Shown here: in pieces, positions 34,690 to 46,490 of the stretch | How positions within the stretch are numbered: the first letter of the stretch is position 1 | Layout: the number at the start of each line of letters is the position of its first letter | Source of the DNA: Magnolia sinica | Lineage: Eukaryota; Streptophyta; Magnoliopsida; Magnoliales; Magnoliaceae | Reading direction: 5' to 3' | Assembly: GCF_029962835.1 (NCBI RefSeq) | Contig: NC_080587.1 | Span: 53,287,528 to 53,351,527, forward strand | Length of the DNA stretch: 64,000 nt | Notes under the pieces: generated by a model | Told to the model about the DNA's origin: nothing | Database searches by the model: none | The model's input: the letters and a program-made list of their open reading frames with translations, nothing else | Program-made: the position numbers and the translations under genes

Positions 34690-36040
34690 AGTAACATGAG
34701 GAGTTTTAGATCATCTCATCAAGAGGGTCGCCCATCAAAAGCCCATATTGAATATGGGTTTTCCTGCCTTACATGAAGCAAAACTATGGCTACACAAGGG
34801 CGTTCCCGCGCACAAACCCATGCTCCTTCCACACCACAGGAGTCCTCCTCGCACTTTGACTCTCTAGTTCTCCTTTAGATGGTGAAACAGTGTCTAAGGT
34901 CGATGTCACGATTAAATTTGTCAGTCACATTGTGATGTGTGAACAGAAAGTGGATTTAGGTTGCATTAGGGGGTATGGTATATATGAGCTACTTCTTGAA
35001 ATAGGTTGGGTTCCCATTTTATTATTTAATGAGCTAGTTCATGAAAGTCTAGTCCATACCTTCTTTTTCGTGTGCTCGAATTCTATCAAGTTCCCTCCAA
35101 GTTTCAATGTTAAATGTAATGGGTTGAGTATTCATGTCAATGTTAATCGTATTGCATGTCTTATTGGGAAATTTGAGTCTAACTATAGGATTAAAGAGTT
35201 TAGCTTGTCACTTAAAGCAAAGCACATAGTCTAAGACCTAAGCTTTATGCAATGGTCACAATGTACCCTAGCATAAGGGTGATGCGCTTAAGGTGAAACA
35301 CATGTCGATTGGTTCCGTCTCCTTCACTTGATTTTAATGACTAATGTCTATCCTCAAAAAGGTAATCAAGTTAATTTGTTATCACAAATGGTAGAGACCT
35401 TGTATCATGTCAGGGACATAGACTGTGCCTTCCGACCTTGATCATGCATCAGCTCACATCAGCCATGTCAGCCAGTTGTGGTTTTGTTCTACCTTTTAGG
35501 TATCTCGTCTATGTACTTACCCGAGAATGTGGATTTTAGACTCCTCTAGGCTCTCCTGTCATCTCTAGTGAAATCAATTGGTCGACCCTAAAGAAGATGA
35601 AGCTGCCACGACCAGATAAAGAGCCAATAGCAAAGAAAGAGGCATAAGTAGACCATCTAGCCTAACACCCACACCAAGCCCATCTCAGCATCGAGAGACA
35701 GCTTTGCAGGATACAACGGATCATCAGGCCAAGACACCCATGTGATTTTATACTCGTTGTCATTCTATGACTTCTGGAGCTCCACCGAGCACATCACATG
35801 CATCCGGATCTTCTCAACCAGACGTGTTGTGTAGACTTTTAGAGTAGCAATCACATCTTATAGCCGATCAAGCCCAACTACGTGAGGATCTCGTTCATCA
35901 TGGAGAACGTCTATTTCGTTTGGAGCATATGGTTCAATTGATCCAACACATAGTTCAGGATATCGCACCATTCTTGACTTGCAAGCGCAATGATGTGATG
36001 ACCCTTGATCCTTTCAGTAAAATCATTTGTGCACATTAGA
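34690..36040 (+). pseudogene. env-like region of SIRE-type copia (plant transposon protein domain), broken
   Basis: The best frame (34,890-35,234) reads FVSHIVMCEQKVDLGCIRGY, GIYELLLEIGWVPILLFNEL, then VHESLVHTFFFVC and NGLSIHVNVNRIACLIGKFE. This matches the general pattern of the putative plant transposon / env-like protein found downstream of pol in SIRE-type elements: K-x-x-L-x-x-x-L-x-x-x-G-W, then L-V-x-x-F-F, then a G-x-x-I-x-V-x-x-x-x-I-A-x-x-I-G motif. Upstream (34,690-34,880) and downstream (to about 36,040; EINWSTLKKMKLPRPDKEPI) continue in broken frames. No signal peptide or fusion function can be argued from this. Confidence 0.65.
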
Positions 36041-36211
36041 GACAATGTTGTTGTTGTTGTTATTGCATGTGTGTGTGTGTTTTTTTTTTTTAATCATCTG
36101 GTTCATTAAGCTACAAGAGTATATGTGAACCTTGAGATGTTGTGTATTATTGTCTTTTGTGGAGGATGTGTATTATTCCTTCCTATAGGTGATGATTTGG
36201 TTCCCTATGGA

Positions 36212-36301
<90 letters not shown>

Positions 36302-36758
36302 GGCTATTCAGCTATATACAACTTTGGGAATTACTTGTGTATATTGATTCTCTATCTTTATGTGTTGTTGCATTTGTTTCCCCTTGTGCATTGATGTTTT
36401 TTATTATGTCTTGCCATCTTTAACATATTTTCTGCGCTTATTAGTATATCCTTAAATGTTATTTATGTTACACATGCTATATCATTTAATTCTTTGTCAA
36501 TCACTAACAAAAAAGAAGAGAATACACTCCCATCGAAAAGTCAATATATCTTTTTGTAGGCTTTCTTTGGTGCAAGGATTTAGGGGAAGTAATGAAGTCA
36601 AGATTGTATGTCTATTGTTGTACATGTCATATTTTCTAATTCATCATTGCAAATCATGTATATAGTGAGATGTTTTGACTTTATATTTTGAGTAGTCATT
36701 GGTATGGACCATGATAAGTTTAGGCTAGGTTTTGTCACGCAATTGACAAAGGAGGGAT
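36041..36758 (+). other. SIRE 3' untranslated region with (TA)43 tract
   Basis: A non-coding link between the env-like region and the LTR. It contains a (TA)n tract at 36,214-36,299 and GT repeats at 36,068-36,080. It ends in a polypurine-like acaaaggaggga next to the LTR start. Confidence 0.6.
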
Positions 36759-38465
36759 TATAAGTGTATATGTTTATCAATCGCTGTGTCTAGTCAAGTT
36801 CGATGAGCTATATTGATAGATGAAGACAAGAAGATTCGAAGAACTGCGTTAACAAGCTTGATGGAACAAGTAAATAGTGTGGTACCTTAGTTTGCCAAAA
36901 CCTTAAGCATTAGAATTTTTGTGAATCCCAAAACCCAATTCTCTAGATGGGTTGACCCTAGTAAGAAATTCATAACCTTGTTTAATCTAGAGGAGAAGTC
37001 TAAAAGAACAACTTAGACTTGTCCCATCTTGTTGCAAAATGCCGAAAATTGTTAAATCTTCTTTATGCTTATGCCCTGGCTCAATTGATCGATGGCAGCA
37101 AAAAATGCCCAGTAGGTTTCTGCTAGAAATCCATCCTAGATCAATCAATCAATGCCTTGGCTCAATCAATCTATAGCTTGGATCGATCAATCGATGCCTT
37201 GACTCGATCAATCGAAGGTAATGAAAAACATCCAGCAAGTTTCTACCTAAAATCCTTTTTGGACGATCGATCAACATACCTAGTTCAATAGATCGATGAC
37301 ACTCAAAAGTGTCCAGAGAGTTTTTTTTATTTGGTTGAAAATTAATTTAGCTCGATCGATCGATCGATCAAACTAGTTATTTTCTGGCCATTTTTAAGAT
37401 GTTATAAACACATTTATTTATACATTGGCTTGGGCAGTTGGGCATTTTGGATGGTATTTAATAGAGCTTCTCCAATTTATTTGTCTTCTTTAAATCCTTC
37501 TCCCTTAGCTCTAACCCATTAAGTTCATCATTCAATCATTGTGATTTAGCACATTGAGCATTCAAAGCTTGGATTAAATCATGAACTCAAGCATTCGTTA
37601 ATAGCTCTGATCTTAATCTTAATAGACAAATCACTTGTCTTAAAAAGGCTGTTGAATGTTAACTTTGGTGAACCATAAAATATACTCTATAGATCCTCAA
37701 TCTTGTTGTTAGGTTCATCAGCCCATCTCCCAACGTTGGCACTACATTAGCACATCCAAACAAGGTGTTGTTTGTGGGAGCTGAAGAGAGGTTGATTCAT
37801 GCAAGAAGAAGCATCTTGGACATGGTGCTATCATGGAGCTCATTCGGCTAAGTCTTAGTGTTAGAGTCCATTGTTAGAAACAATTTTTTTATTTATTTAT
37901 TATTATTATTTTTTTTGTAGATTGGGTTTCAAGAGTTTAAAGGCTCAAACTCAATAAGACCTTGTGTAGGCCTCTAGTGGGAGTATACGCGATTAGTCCA
38001 TGTGTAGGAGAGAATCAAGAGTTTGCAATCCAAACTTGCCAAGACCTTGTGTAGGCCACCGATGGGTGCAAAACGTGTAAAACCTTGTGTAGGTTATACA
38101 AGTTTATGGTAAACCCAATTTAAAAGTATTATGACAGTGAAATTTGGTACACTTATAAAGAGTGCGTTTGCTAGGAGTTGAGTAAGCAAGTAGCCAAACC
38201 ACTATACATTGCATGCAATGGGGTGAATGAATTTTATTTACAATTGTTTCAAATTGTTGAATGTCTATGAATGAATAGATAAATTACTTATATGTTGTTT
38301 ACTATCTTTTATTATAGACTTTAGCTGAACTTGGTACATCTATTAGTCTATTAGATTGTGTCCCTAGGTGATTGGTGGTGCCTTATAGTGCTTTAAAGTA
38401 TAAAATTTTAAAAAGTCCTATTCACTCCTCTCCTAAAACTTAGCCACTATTTCATGATCCTATCA
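36759..38465 (+). repeat. 3' LTR of the SIRE-like copia element
   Basis: It follows the polypurine tract (ggaggga) with tataagtgtatatgtttatc and runs to about ctcctctcctaaaacttagc and catgatcctatca. The body contains atccatcctagatcaatcaa and several gatcgatcaatcgatgcc-type repeats (37,080-37,380), plus three ccttgtgtagg phrases (37,960-38,095) common in SIRE LTRs. The first bases are TA, not TG. The 5' LTR is missing, so the ends are approximate. Confidence 0.6.
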
Positions 38466-39225
38466 TAGTGTTACTTGAACTTAAAACACAATTTTAGATG
38501 AAAACCTGAAGGCCAAGATCTGATGGCTCACTTCTGATTAGCATGTGATATGATAATTAGTGAATACATTATGAAAATAGAGGAATTGAATCATGAGTAT
38601 ATCTATGAATGATACGAATTGATGGGCTTCCTTTATAGTAGGTTTACCAAAGTCCGTGGGGTGGCAGAGCACCATACTGAATACACCAATGAAACCATAA
38701 CCTCTCCTTATATGATCATCATATCCTAAAGAAGAGAAAGAGCTAGCCCTGCATGTCCTCTTATGGAATGTGTGAGTGTGAGGAAAATGAGATAAATTTT
38801 GAGAAAGAGCAGAGATTCACTTCATCAAATTCTATTATCCTCACATGTTGTCCCCTTGTGTGGATGGTATACGTCTTTATCGTCTCTTATCAGATGATTA
38901 GATGTTAGGTTATCTTGATTTTTTGGTATTGAGATAAATTAGGGAGAGACTCCTTGGCCTGGAAAATTGACATCGATGGATCAATATCACAAACATATCT
39001 TTCATGCACATCGTGTGTATGTATAATCTCCACCATTTATATATATTATTGTATTGTAAAAATTTGATGTTATTGTAAACGAGGATTATTGGAATGGGTC
39101 CCATGATTAAATTGCATTGTATTATATTTTGTTACATTTGTATGCCAGGGATGCAATGTTGCAGTTATAGGGTAGCACACTGCCTATAAGTGCAGTAAAA
39201 GGAGGGGAATTTTATCAATAAAAGG
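38466..39225. other. non-coding stretch, no gene seen
   Basis: AT-rich sequence without a protein-like frame, inverted ends or tandem repeats that I can recognise. Confidence 0.5.
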
Positions 39226-39762
39226 GCGGTGATTGGGTACTACCCCTGCTAAGACCTAGCTTTAGACAGGCAATCCTATCAGGGGCTATATGGGGCCCAT
39301 CGTGATGTATGTGTTTTATCCACGCAATCCATCAATTTTAATAGGTGATAAGCCAAAAAATGAAGCAGATTGAATGTTCAAGTGGACCACACCACATGAA
39401 ATAACATGGAGGATTGAATGCCTAGCTGAAATCCTCTTGGGGACCATGAAAGTTTTGGATCAAGTTAATATTTATGTTAACCCTTCATCTAAGTTTATGT
39501 GATCTCGTGAACAAGTTGGATGGCAAATAAACATCACGATGGCCCTAGGAAGGTTTAAACAGTGGGTGGTCATTGTCACCACTACTTCCTGTGGTGTGGA
39601 TCACTCGAGTTTTTGATCTACCTCCTTTTTGGGCTCATGCCCTGAAATGATTTTTCAAAATGGATAGATGGCTTGGATAAAACACATATATTACCATGGG
39701 CCTCAAAAGAACCCTTGACAAGACCGTCCGTCTCCAGCTACGTCCTGGTGGGGTAGTACCAA
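39226..39762. mobile_element. MITE, right terminus displaced to 43,041-43,051
   Basis: The left end gggcggtgattgggtactac is inverted at the right end (ggggtagtaccaa, then tcgccc after the solo LTR at 43,046-43,051). Internal arms pair ggcccatcgtgatgtatgtg with cacatatattaccatgggcc. The solo LTR at 39,763-43,040 landed inside the last bases of its right TIR. Candidate target sites tcaataaaa and taatacaaa agree only with an indel. Confidence 0.65.
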
Positions 39763-41486
39763 TGTAATATCCCGAATTTTCACGGCTAGAGTTCGTACTT
39801 ATGTTTGAGGAAACTGGGTGTTAATGATATATAATTTGGATGCTTTGAAAAATCGCACCTTATTTTTTTTCATTTGGATCACATCCAGATACATTTATGA
39901 AGGTAACATTCACAAGAATAAAATCAACTATATTGATTATATTTCATCAAAGTAAAAAGAATAATCAAATGCCCTCTCAATGGAATCTTATTATATTTAT
40001 CGAGTTCGGAGCAGAAGTATAAAACTAAGTCACAAATTGTCTTCTTAATCTTTCAACATAATCTTCTTTAGGGAGATCGTTCACTACTTCTTTAATCTGT
40101 GCGTCACCTGCATAATCTGTACGGTTAGGAGAGAGTCAATGCCCTACTCATAGTGATGGTTATCCTTTAAGATTAACATTAATTCAAGATATTCATACAA
40201 GTAATGTAAGGGTTTTGATATGTCCCATAGTCCATTAATATGATAATATCAGAATGCGCTAACAACCTACATGAGATGCATGCCTAACAAAGTATGTGGG
40301 GCTCATCATACATAGTGATCATCACAATGTGGAATACGATTTATAGAAAACCGGCTCGACCCGCACTCTCACTATACGAATATTCTCTGGCATGGCCAAC
40401 GCTATCATGGATTTACGTGAACTCCTCAAGGCGCACAACACATGAGCTAGGTGAATTACGTGACACAACTTGATCATGGAGCGATTATTTGCGACATCCA
40501 ATCTCGAAAATAATGTGACACTACATTTACGAATTACACACATCGACTTGTGCACTACTACCCAAAGGCTCATGAAATTACGTGAACCAAGAGGGTCTCT
40601 ACCCAAAGCGCATTACGTCCATGATAAAATATTTGAATCACTAATTGTGATACATCTTACACATCATTTGCACTTATAGAGATAAATTGAATCATAAAGA
40701 ATATAACAGAATTTGAATCATGAAGAATATAAATTGAATTATGGAGGTTCTGGAATAGCAAGACACATGCCCAAGCCGTAAAGATAGACGGCACGAGGCC
40801 AATATAATTTTTTAAAAAAAAAGAGCAACAAGTGTCAACTCAACATAAGTGGCAAGGCCAATTATAATAAGAGAAAAGTGATAATGGTCAACTCTATCAT
40901 ACGGAGAGTGGCAAGGCCAACCTAATAATAAGAAGAGTGACAAGGGCCAGCTCAATTAATTTGATAAGGCAGGACAAGGCTCGTATCCATGGCCTCACAT
41001 AAATTCAAAGAAATCACTTGCATTTGACATCATGTCGTAAACCCAAAGGGCTAGTAGTGGTAAGGATATTAACCACCTCAATTGATAGGATAATTATCAA
41101 AAAAATATAAACATGGAAGGCGGAATAATTACCATCATTAAAGGTATGAAAATGCATGATAATTCACATCGTAAAAGGCATGAAAGAGGCCATAATTGAT
41201 GGTGAAACATATAATAGTATGGGAGATTCAAAGTGATATGTAAAAGGCCAGATAAAATACATGTAAAGGCAAGATCAAATTCATAAAGGAATGTATAAAA
41301 GCAGAATGAATTTAGCGGGTTAAATTAATGTAAGCTCAAAGGATAAAACCCTCACCTTTGGTTATCTATCTACCCACTGTTAAGGTTAGATGTTCCGTAG
41401 AGCACTAAATCTTGTCCTAAACCAAACTCGGGGCAGCATTATAGCAAGCCCCAGCCGAGTTGACTTGATTTAACTTGACCCCAGGT

Positions 41487-41522
<36 letters not shown>

Positions 41523-41727
41523 TCTTTCTCTCTCTTCCTATTCTTTTCTTTTCTTTCCTTTCTCTTTTCTTTTTCCCTTCCTCTCTTTCTTTCTCTTTCT
41601 CTTTCTTTCTTTCTCCTTCTCCTTTCTTTTCTTTCTTTCTTTCTTTCCTTCTCTCTTTCTTTTCTTCTTCTCTTTTCCTTCTTTTCTTCCTCCCCTGCTG
41701 GATGGCAGCAGGCCTGGCTGACTGCAC

Positions 41728-41782
<55 letters not shown>

Positions 41783-43040
41783 CCACATTTTTTACTCTTA
41801 TTCTTGCGGCAATAGAGCCCTTTTATAGACTGTCTGAAGTCCAGAAACTTCTCTGCGTAAGTCTATTTATGCAGCCAAGAAAAATAGAGCACTTAACTCC
41901 CACATTCTTGCAAACCGGCGTGACACTAGGTCTTGTTTGAATTTTCCATCCCTACAGGATGGACGACACAGATTTGCTATCACCTCTAAGATAGAGGCCC
42001 ACAATGATCTGCAATAACCGATGCCTGACCCAATCACGAATTGCGCAAACAGAGTTTACGGGATTTGCGGTGCGAATAGGCTTTCATCCTTGTTGACACG
42101 GACTGTAAGAGGGCTGATGTCCGGTCGGTTTTTCCTTCTGATCAAGATGGATGGACTGGATCATCTTAAGGGGTCTTATGGGTGGCCCACCAGGCCTTTA
42201 AACAGACCTGGTCCGTTTAAATCATGGACGCGGGAAGTTTCAGTTGCGAATCGTTGGGAGAGTTGAAATTTGGGAGAGAAGCTAGGGTCTGGTCGAAAAT
42301 GGGGTTCATACGTGATGGACGGCTTGGATTGTCCATCCAGATGGTGATGGTGGGCCATCAATCGTCCCAGCGGATGTCAGAGAGGAGGAAGAATCCTCTC
42401 ATGTACAGTGCACCGCGAGTGCACCCCTGTGGTGCGTGCGCAACACTCGTGTGGGGCCCATAGTGATATCTTTGCTTCGATCTTCACCGTCCATTCGCTT
42501 ATCCACTTTCTTTAAGGGGTTGAGCTCAATATTGAAACATATCCAAGGGTCAGATGGGCCCCAAAATCGATGTTTATTGGATGATCTATCCACAGGGCCC
42601 TTTCTACAATGATCTAAGGGCTAAATTTCAACATGAACGGCTAATTTATGATCCCTAAGCATGGTATAACTTTTCTCATTAAATGGATCGTGAAAACTAC
42701 GTGATCTAGAATTCAAGGGTCTAGGTTAGTGGCATTATCGTAATTATTGATAATCTAAGAATTTTGTGACATCTAAGGGGTCTATATGGTAGTAGGAACG
42801 TTTCCAAGTAAATTTTATAAAATAATGTACATCTAAATCATTACGGATAGGGGGTTATTTTGTCGATTTAGTCAAAGGAAGGTACATATATCAACCTACA
42901 TGATCAACAGTCGGAGGAGTTAATTCTTGGATGAAGATCGTTCTCAATCAGTCAGACTCACGTGTAATTATTATGCTACTTTTCACGGCAATGCTTGAGG
43001 ACTTTTGATTCTCGAGTATCAAAAAGTTCAGGGCATTACA
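39763..43040. mobile_element. gypsy-type solo LTR, 3.28 kb, perfect 5-bp duplication
   Basis: It starts TGTAATATCCCGAA and ends TTCAGGGCATTACA, an inverted TG...CA pair. ACCAA is present at both 39,758-39,762 and 43,041-43,045. There is no coding region. It contains a polypyrimidine (CT)n block at 41,491-41,785 and MITE-like text near 42,430-42,600. The family differs from the Tekay LTR at 46,491. Its termini resemble chromovirus LTR ends. Confidence 0.85.
41491..41785. repeat. CT-rich microsatellite block
   Basis: (CT)n at both ends with an interrupted TTTCT-rich middle. Long open frames in all phases (Ser-Leu or Glu-Arg runs) are artefacts of the repeat. Confidence 0.95.
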
Positions 43041-43494
43041 ACCAATCGCCCTAATACAAAAATACAAAAGCTCATTTGTTAATTAACAATAAGAATTTTA
43101 ATTGCAAGTGGTGAAAATTATAGACAAATTTTGGAAAATAATTTAAAAGTGAGAGGTTTTTAGTCCATAGCTAAAATTACATTAGTTTATTATTAGCATA
43201 TGCTCATTTACTCTTCTAAGTATACGATCTCCGGTCTCCGTGGTTAATTTGTAAATAACATTGATGAAAAAACAACAAAAAAAGGAAATACATTTGAAAA
43301 CTTCTCTCCCTAGGAGAGGCTATATCCTCTACAATGTTTATAGAAATTATAAATATTTCTGATGAGGCCACACATTTAACTTGTCCATACACCTGACCAT
43401 AAAACACCCCAAAATTTAGCATAATCAACCATCATGTGGGCCACCCTACGAATTAGAAGGTTTTTAGATGGTTGTCAATGGTTTTGTATGTAGT

Positions 43495-43590
43495 TGTCCA
43501 TCTTTTTATTTTATTTACACACTCACACACCCACCCACATTACATGGGCACTTGAACCCATGAACCCATGATTTTAATGTTGAAACAGAG
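43495..43590 (-). mobile_element. 5'-truncated SINE fragment
   Basis: On the minus strand the sequence is gtttcaacattaaaatcatg, gggttcaagtgcccatg, gtgggtgggtgtgtgagtgt, then a TAAATAAAATAAAA tail. It keeps the B-box region, GT-rich body and tail of the family at 23,069-23,233 but lacks the A-box head. Confidence 0.5.
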
Positions 43591-43706
43591 TGGGATCACA
43601 TAAAAACAACATAGCCATATAATAAAAAACAATGAACAACCTACTAAAACCTCTAATTTTCATGATTACCCATGAATGGTTAGATTGGCTTGATTCCTGA
43701 GGAGTC

Positions 43707-43716
43707 TCAATTTCAG
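43707..43716. repeat. target-site duplication of the MULE, left copy
   Basis: tcaatttcag here and ttaatttcag at 63,778-63,787 differ by one base in ten. 8-11 bp is the usual size for Mutator-like elements. Confidence 0.85.
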
Positions 43717-43873
43717 GAGAGTGGATTGGATACTGAACACTTCAGTAGCCTTTTGGCTACTGAAGTGATGTGGCAAATTGTGGTTGGTGGAATACCAATA
43801 AGTTGTTCTGTAATGAATGCTCCTGCACGTCACTTCCGTTAGCCTCCGTTTCCGCCGTGAACAGGTAAACCCC
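43717..43873 (+). repeat. left TIR of the MULE
   Basis: It pairs with 63,621-63,777. It contains cacttcagtagcc-tttt-ggctactgaagtg (43,737-43,766), a 13-bp stem with a four-T loop. The rest (gtggcaaattgtggttggtg, acttccgttagcctccgttt) matches its partner almost base for base. Confidence 0.9.
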
Positions 43874-44867
43874 ATTTTTAGTTTTTTTTTCTTCACTCTG
43901 TCTCAAATTTAAAAGGGTGAGAGCATCGCAGGACATATTCCAATGTGCCACTAACCAGGTAAGTTTCACTGTCAACATTCCATCAATTGGATCGAGGTTT
44001 TGTGCTAAGAATCTCTAAACGAGAAGATCCAACGGTACATATGCAATAATTTTTTTTAAAAAAAACATGGCCTTTATTTTGAGTTTACCAAAACGACTTT
44101 GATTATTATGAATTGTAAATGATTTTTGTATATTGTGAATGGTCAGGATATATCACAGTTATTCTATGTTAGCATGTGGGGTGCGATGGTAATTCTCCAT
44201 TCACACTAGTGGGTGTAATAGCTATTCTCAGAGTAGAAGTAGAGAGCGTCATGACCTGTGACCGCATCATCTTCACCCTTTAACTGCTCTAGCGACACTT
44301 CAAAGAAGAACCAACAAGCATGGTATTGTGTGTTTACCACACGTAATAGTCGCAGCAACTCATAGAACGCCAATCAAACTGATGTTTAATGGGACTTTTA
44401 TCTCTTGCTTTAACTAAGAATTATCAGCTCAAAAATTCAATATTAAATAAATTACAAACCCAGCAGCTACCACACACATGGCCATTTTGGAGGTCGGTCA
44501 ATTCACCGCATATGCCAAAACCTCCATGTAAAAGTAGCAACTACGGTGAAAACGCTCGGAGCCATTCTTATCCCATCGTTAGAATTGGAGAAGGGCCACG
44601 TACATAATGTAGTTCCGACCATCCAAGCCGCCCCAATCCATTCAATACGAATATCCTTGGCCACACAAACAAACCATTAATTGACTGGATTTAGTCATGT
44701 TTAGCTTGCAAACATCTGCCCCACCACAAACTCAAAAATTCTGCTTATCTATATGTATACTTCAAATATGCAATTACTCACATTAAAAGTGTCGATCTAC
44801 CATCGCCTCTTAGATAAATTGTAATCACGAACATGCACCCCAAACACCAATGGATTTGCAGCAGTTG

Positions 44868-45092
44868 CTATTGAAGTCTACGAAGAAAAGGGGATCTATC
44901 TTTTCTCTTGCTTGTCACGACTGAAGTCTTGTCACCAAGAAGTTGAGATGTAAGAAGTTGATCAGATGCAGTCAAGAAGTTCTGCATATCATTCTCTGCA
45001 ACAATGGTACCACAATCAACTGTTTGGATGGATAAAGTGATTAAGCCATTTAAATTAGCATCCAAACTGATAGGAATTTCACCCGGACCATC
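44868..45092 (-). pseudogene. unrecognised exon-like frame inside the MULE
   Basis: The minus frame runs from just after an acceptor-like ataaacag (about 45,095) to TAG at 44,868. It includes RKTDGPGEIPISLDANLNGL, ITLSIQTVDCGTIVAENDMQ, NFLTASDQLLTSQLLGDKTS and a basic end KRKDRSPFLRRLQ. It is protein-like, antisense to the transposase gene and near the left TIR, where MULEs often hold captured host fragments. A plus-strand frame of about 81 codons (45,004-45,249) overlaps it, and I cannot say which is real. Family not recognised. Confidence 0.35.
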
Positions 45093-45805
45093 TGTTTTCC
45101 GCCTGTTTATACAAAGTCAAGTCCTCAATTCCTCACTGCCACATTCTCCTTCCATGGGAATGTGCCATGATCCTTTCTCTGACTCTTGGATGACTGTGGA
45201 ATATGAGGGCGGCCATCTGAAGTTTCAAATCACCGTAAACCGAACTTGATGGCGCTCTTTCCACTTAAGAAAAAAGATGTTGCCTAAGAGTTCGAAAATG
45301 TGATATGTTATGGTAGTGTCTTAGGACTTTATGCTAAGCTTAGAATAAGTGGGCCATGGCTTTCATGATGTAAGCACAGCCTTGCATTTTATTGACCATG
45401 TCCCTCAATCTTCATCATTGGGGTTGTTGTTTATTGTCCTATCCGTTTTTTAGCATCTTCTGTGTAAAAAATAAAAAATAAAAAAATAAACCCACACTAG
45501 TCCTTGGGCCAAGTTTAGGGGCTAAATCCTAGATGTACGACCTATTGCCGGCCTTAGCACATTGATCAACATGCCTGTCACTTCACTTCATGGTCAAGAC
45601 ATTTTTTTCCTTTATTTCTTTATCCAAAAACCTACACAACAATGATATCTTGCATTTGCATTAGCCTTGTAACTATGAATATTCATCTCTTGAAATTTAA
45701 CCAACTGAAGGTTCGATAAATCTAAAAAAATATGATTTCCATTTCTTTGGGTTAGCATTTGAATGATTCTGACTTTACTCTATTTTGTGATTTTTACTTT
45801 TGTAG

Positions 45806-46490
45806 GTAGTGAAATGGATGATAACGCTTTTGAAAGTCAATCATTTTTTCAACCATGTCAGAGGTTGAAATTTGATGTTGAAATATATAATCAAGAAGCA
45901 AGCAAACAAATAGAGGATCAAGAAGCAAGCCAACAAATAGAGGATCAAGAAGAAAACAAGATGTACTAGTCAATGCATATGAAAAGTTTGATGAACAACC
46001 AAAAGTCAGAATGGAGTTCACTTCTGATGAGAGTGCATATAAGTATTACAATAGTTATGCTGAGAAGATAGGATTCAGTGTTCAAAAAGATTGGATAAGC
46101 AAATCAGATGGGGTCATACTTCAAAGAAGATTTTGTTGTTCTAAAGAAGGTCGAAAATATGAAAAGAAACAAATCAATCAACCGAAGTTTAATCGTCCAA
46201 TTACAAGAACTGAATGTCAAGCAAGCATGAGTTTGAAGCTTCAAGAAAATGGAAAATATTGTGTAACCGGCCTTGTGGCGGAGCATAACCATGAGGTTGT
46301 TTCACCATCAAAGGTATATATATTAAGATCACAAAGAGGCTTGACTAATGTTCAAAAAGCTGAAGTGGATATGGCAAATGATTCAGGAATAACACCTAAA
46401 GCAACCGTAGATTATCTAAGTAAGCAATATGGTGGTCGAAAAAATCTGGGTTTCCTACCCATTGATTATAAAAATTACTTACGAAAGAAG
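45806..46490 (+). pseudogene. FAR1-type MULE transposase, 5' part (DNA-binding domain)
   Basis: An acceptor-like tttacttttgtag lies just before 45,806 and the first ATG is at 45,814 (MDDNAFESQSF). A short imperfect repeat gives QEASKQIEDQEASQQIEDQE. A frameshift near 45,960 hands over to the frame LVNAYEKFDEQP, MEFTSDESAYKYYNSYAEKI, GFSVQKDW. The FAR1 zinc module follows: FCCSKEGRKYEKK, RTECQASMSLKLQENGKYCV, then AEHNHEVVSP, with Cys, Cys and the HNH ligands all kept. It continues NVQKAEVDM, TVDYLSKQYGGRKNLGFLPI, DYKNYLRKK, where the gypsy element is inserted. Translation resumes in phase at 59,486. Confidence 0.88.

Noticed and set aside
41475..41828. Open frames of 80-120 codons on both strands (Ser-Leu or Glu-Arg/Lys runs)
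   Set aside because: Produced by the CT/GA microsatellite block. Open in several frames at once, with no protein-like composition.
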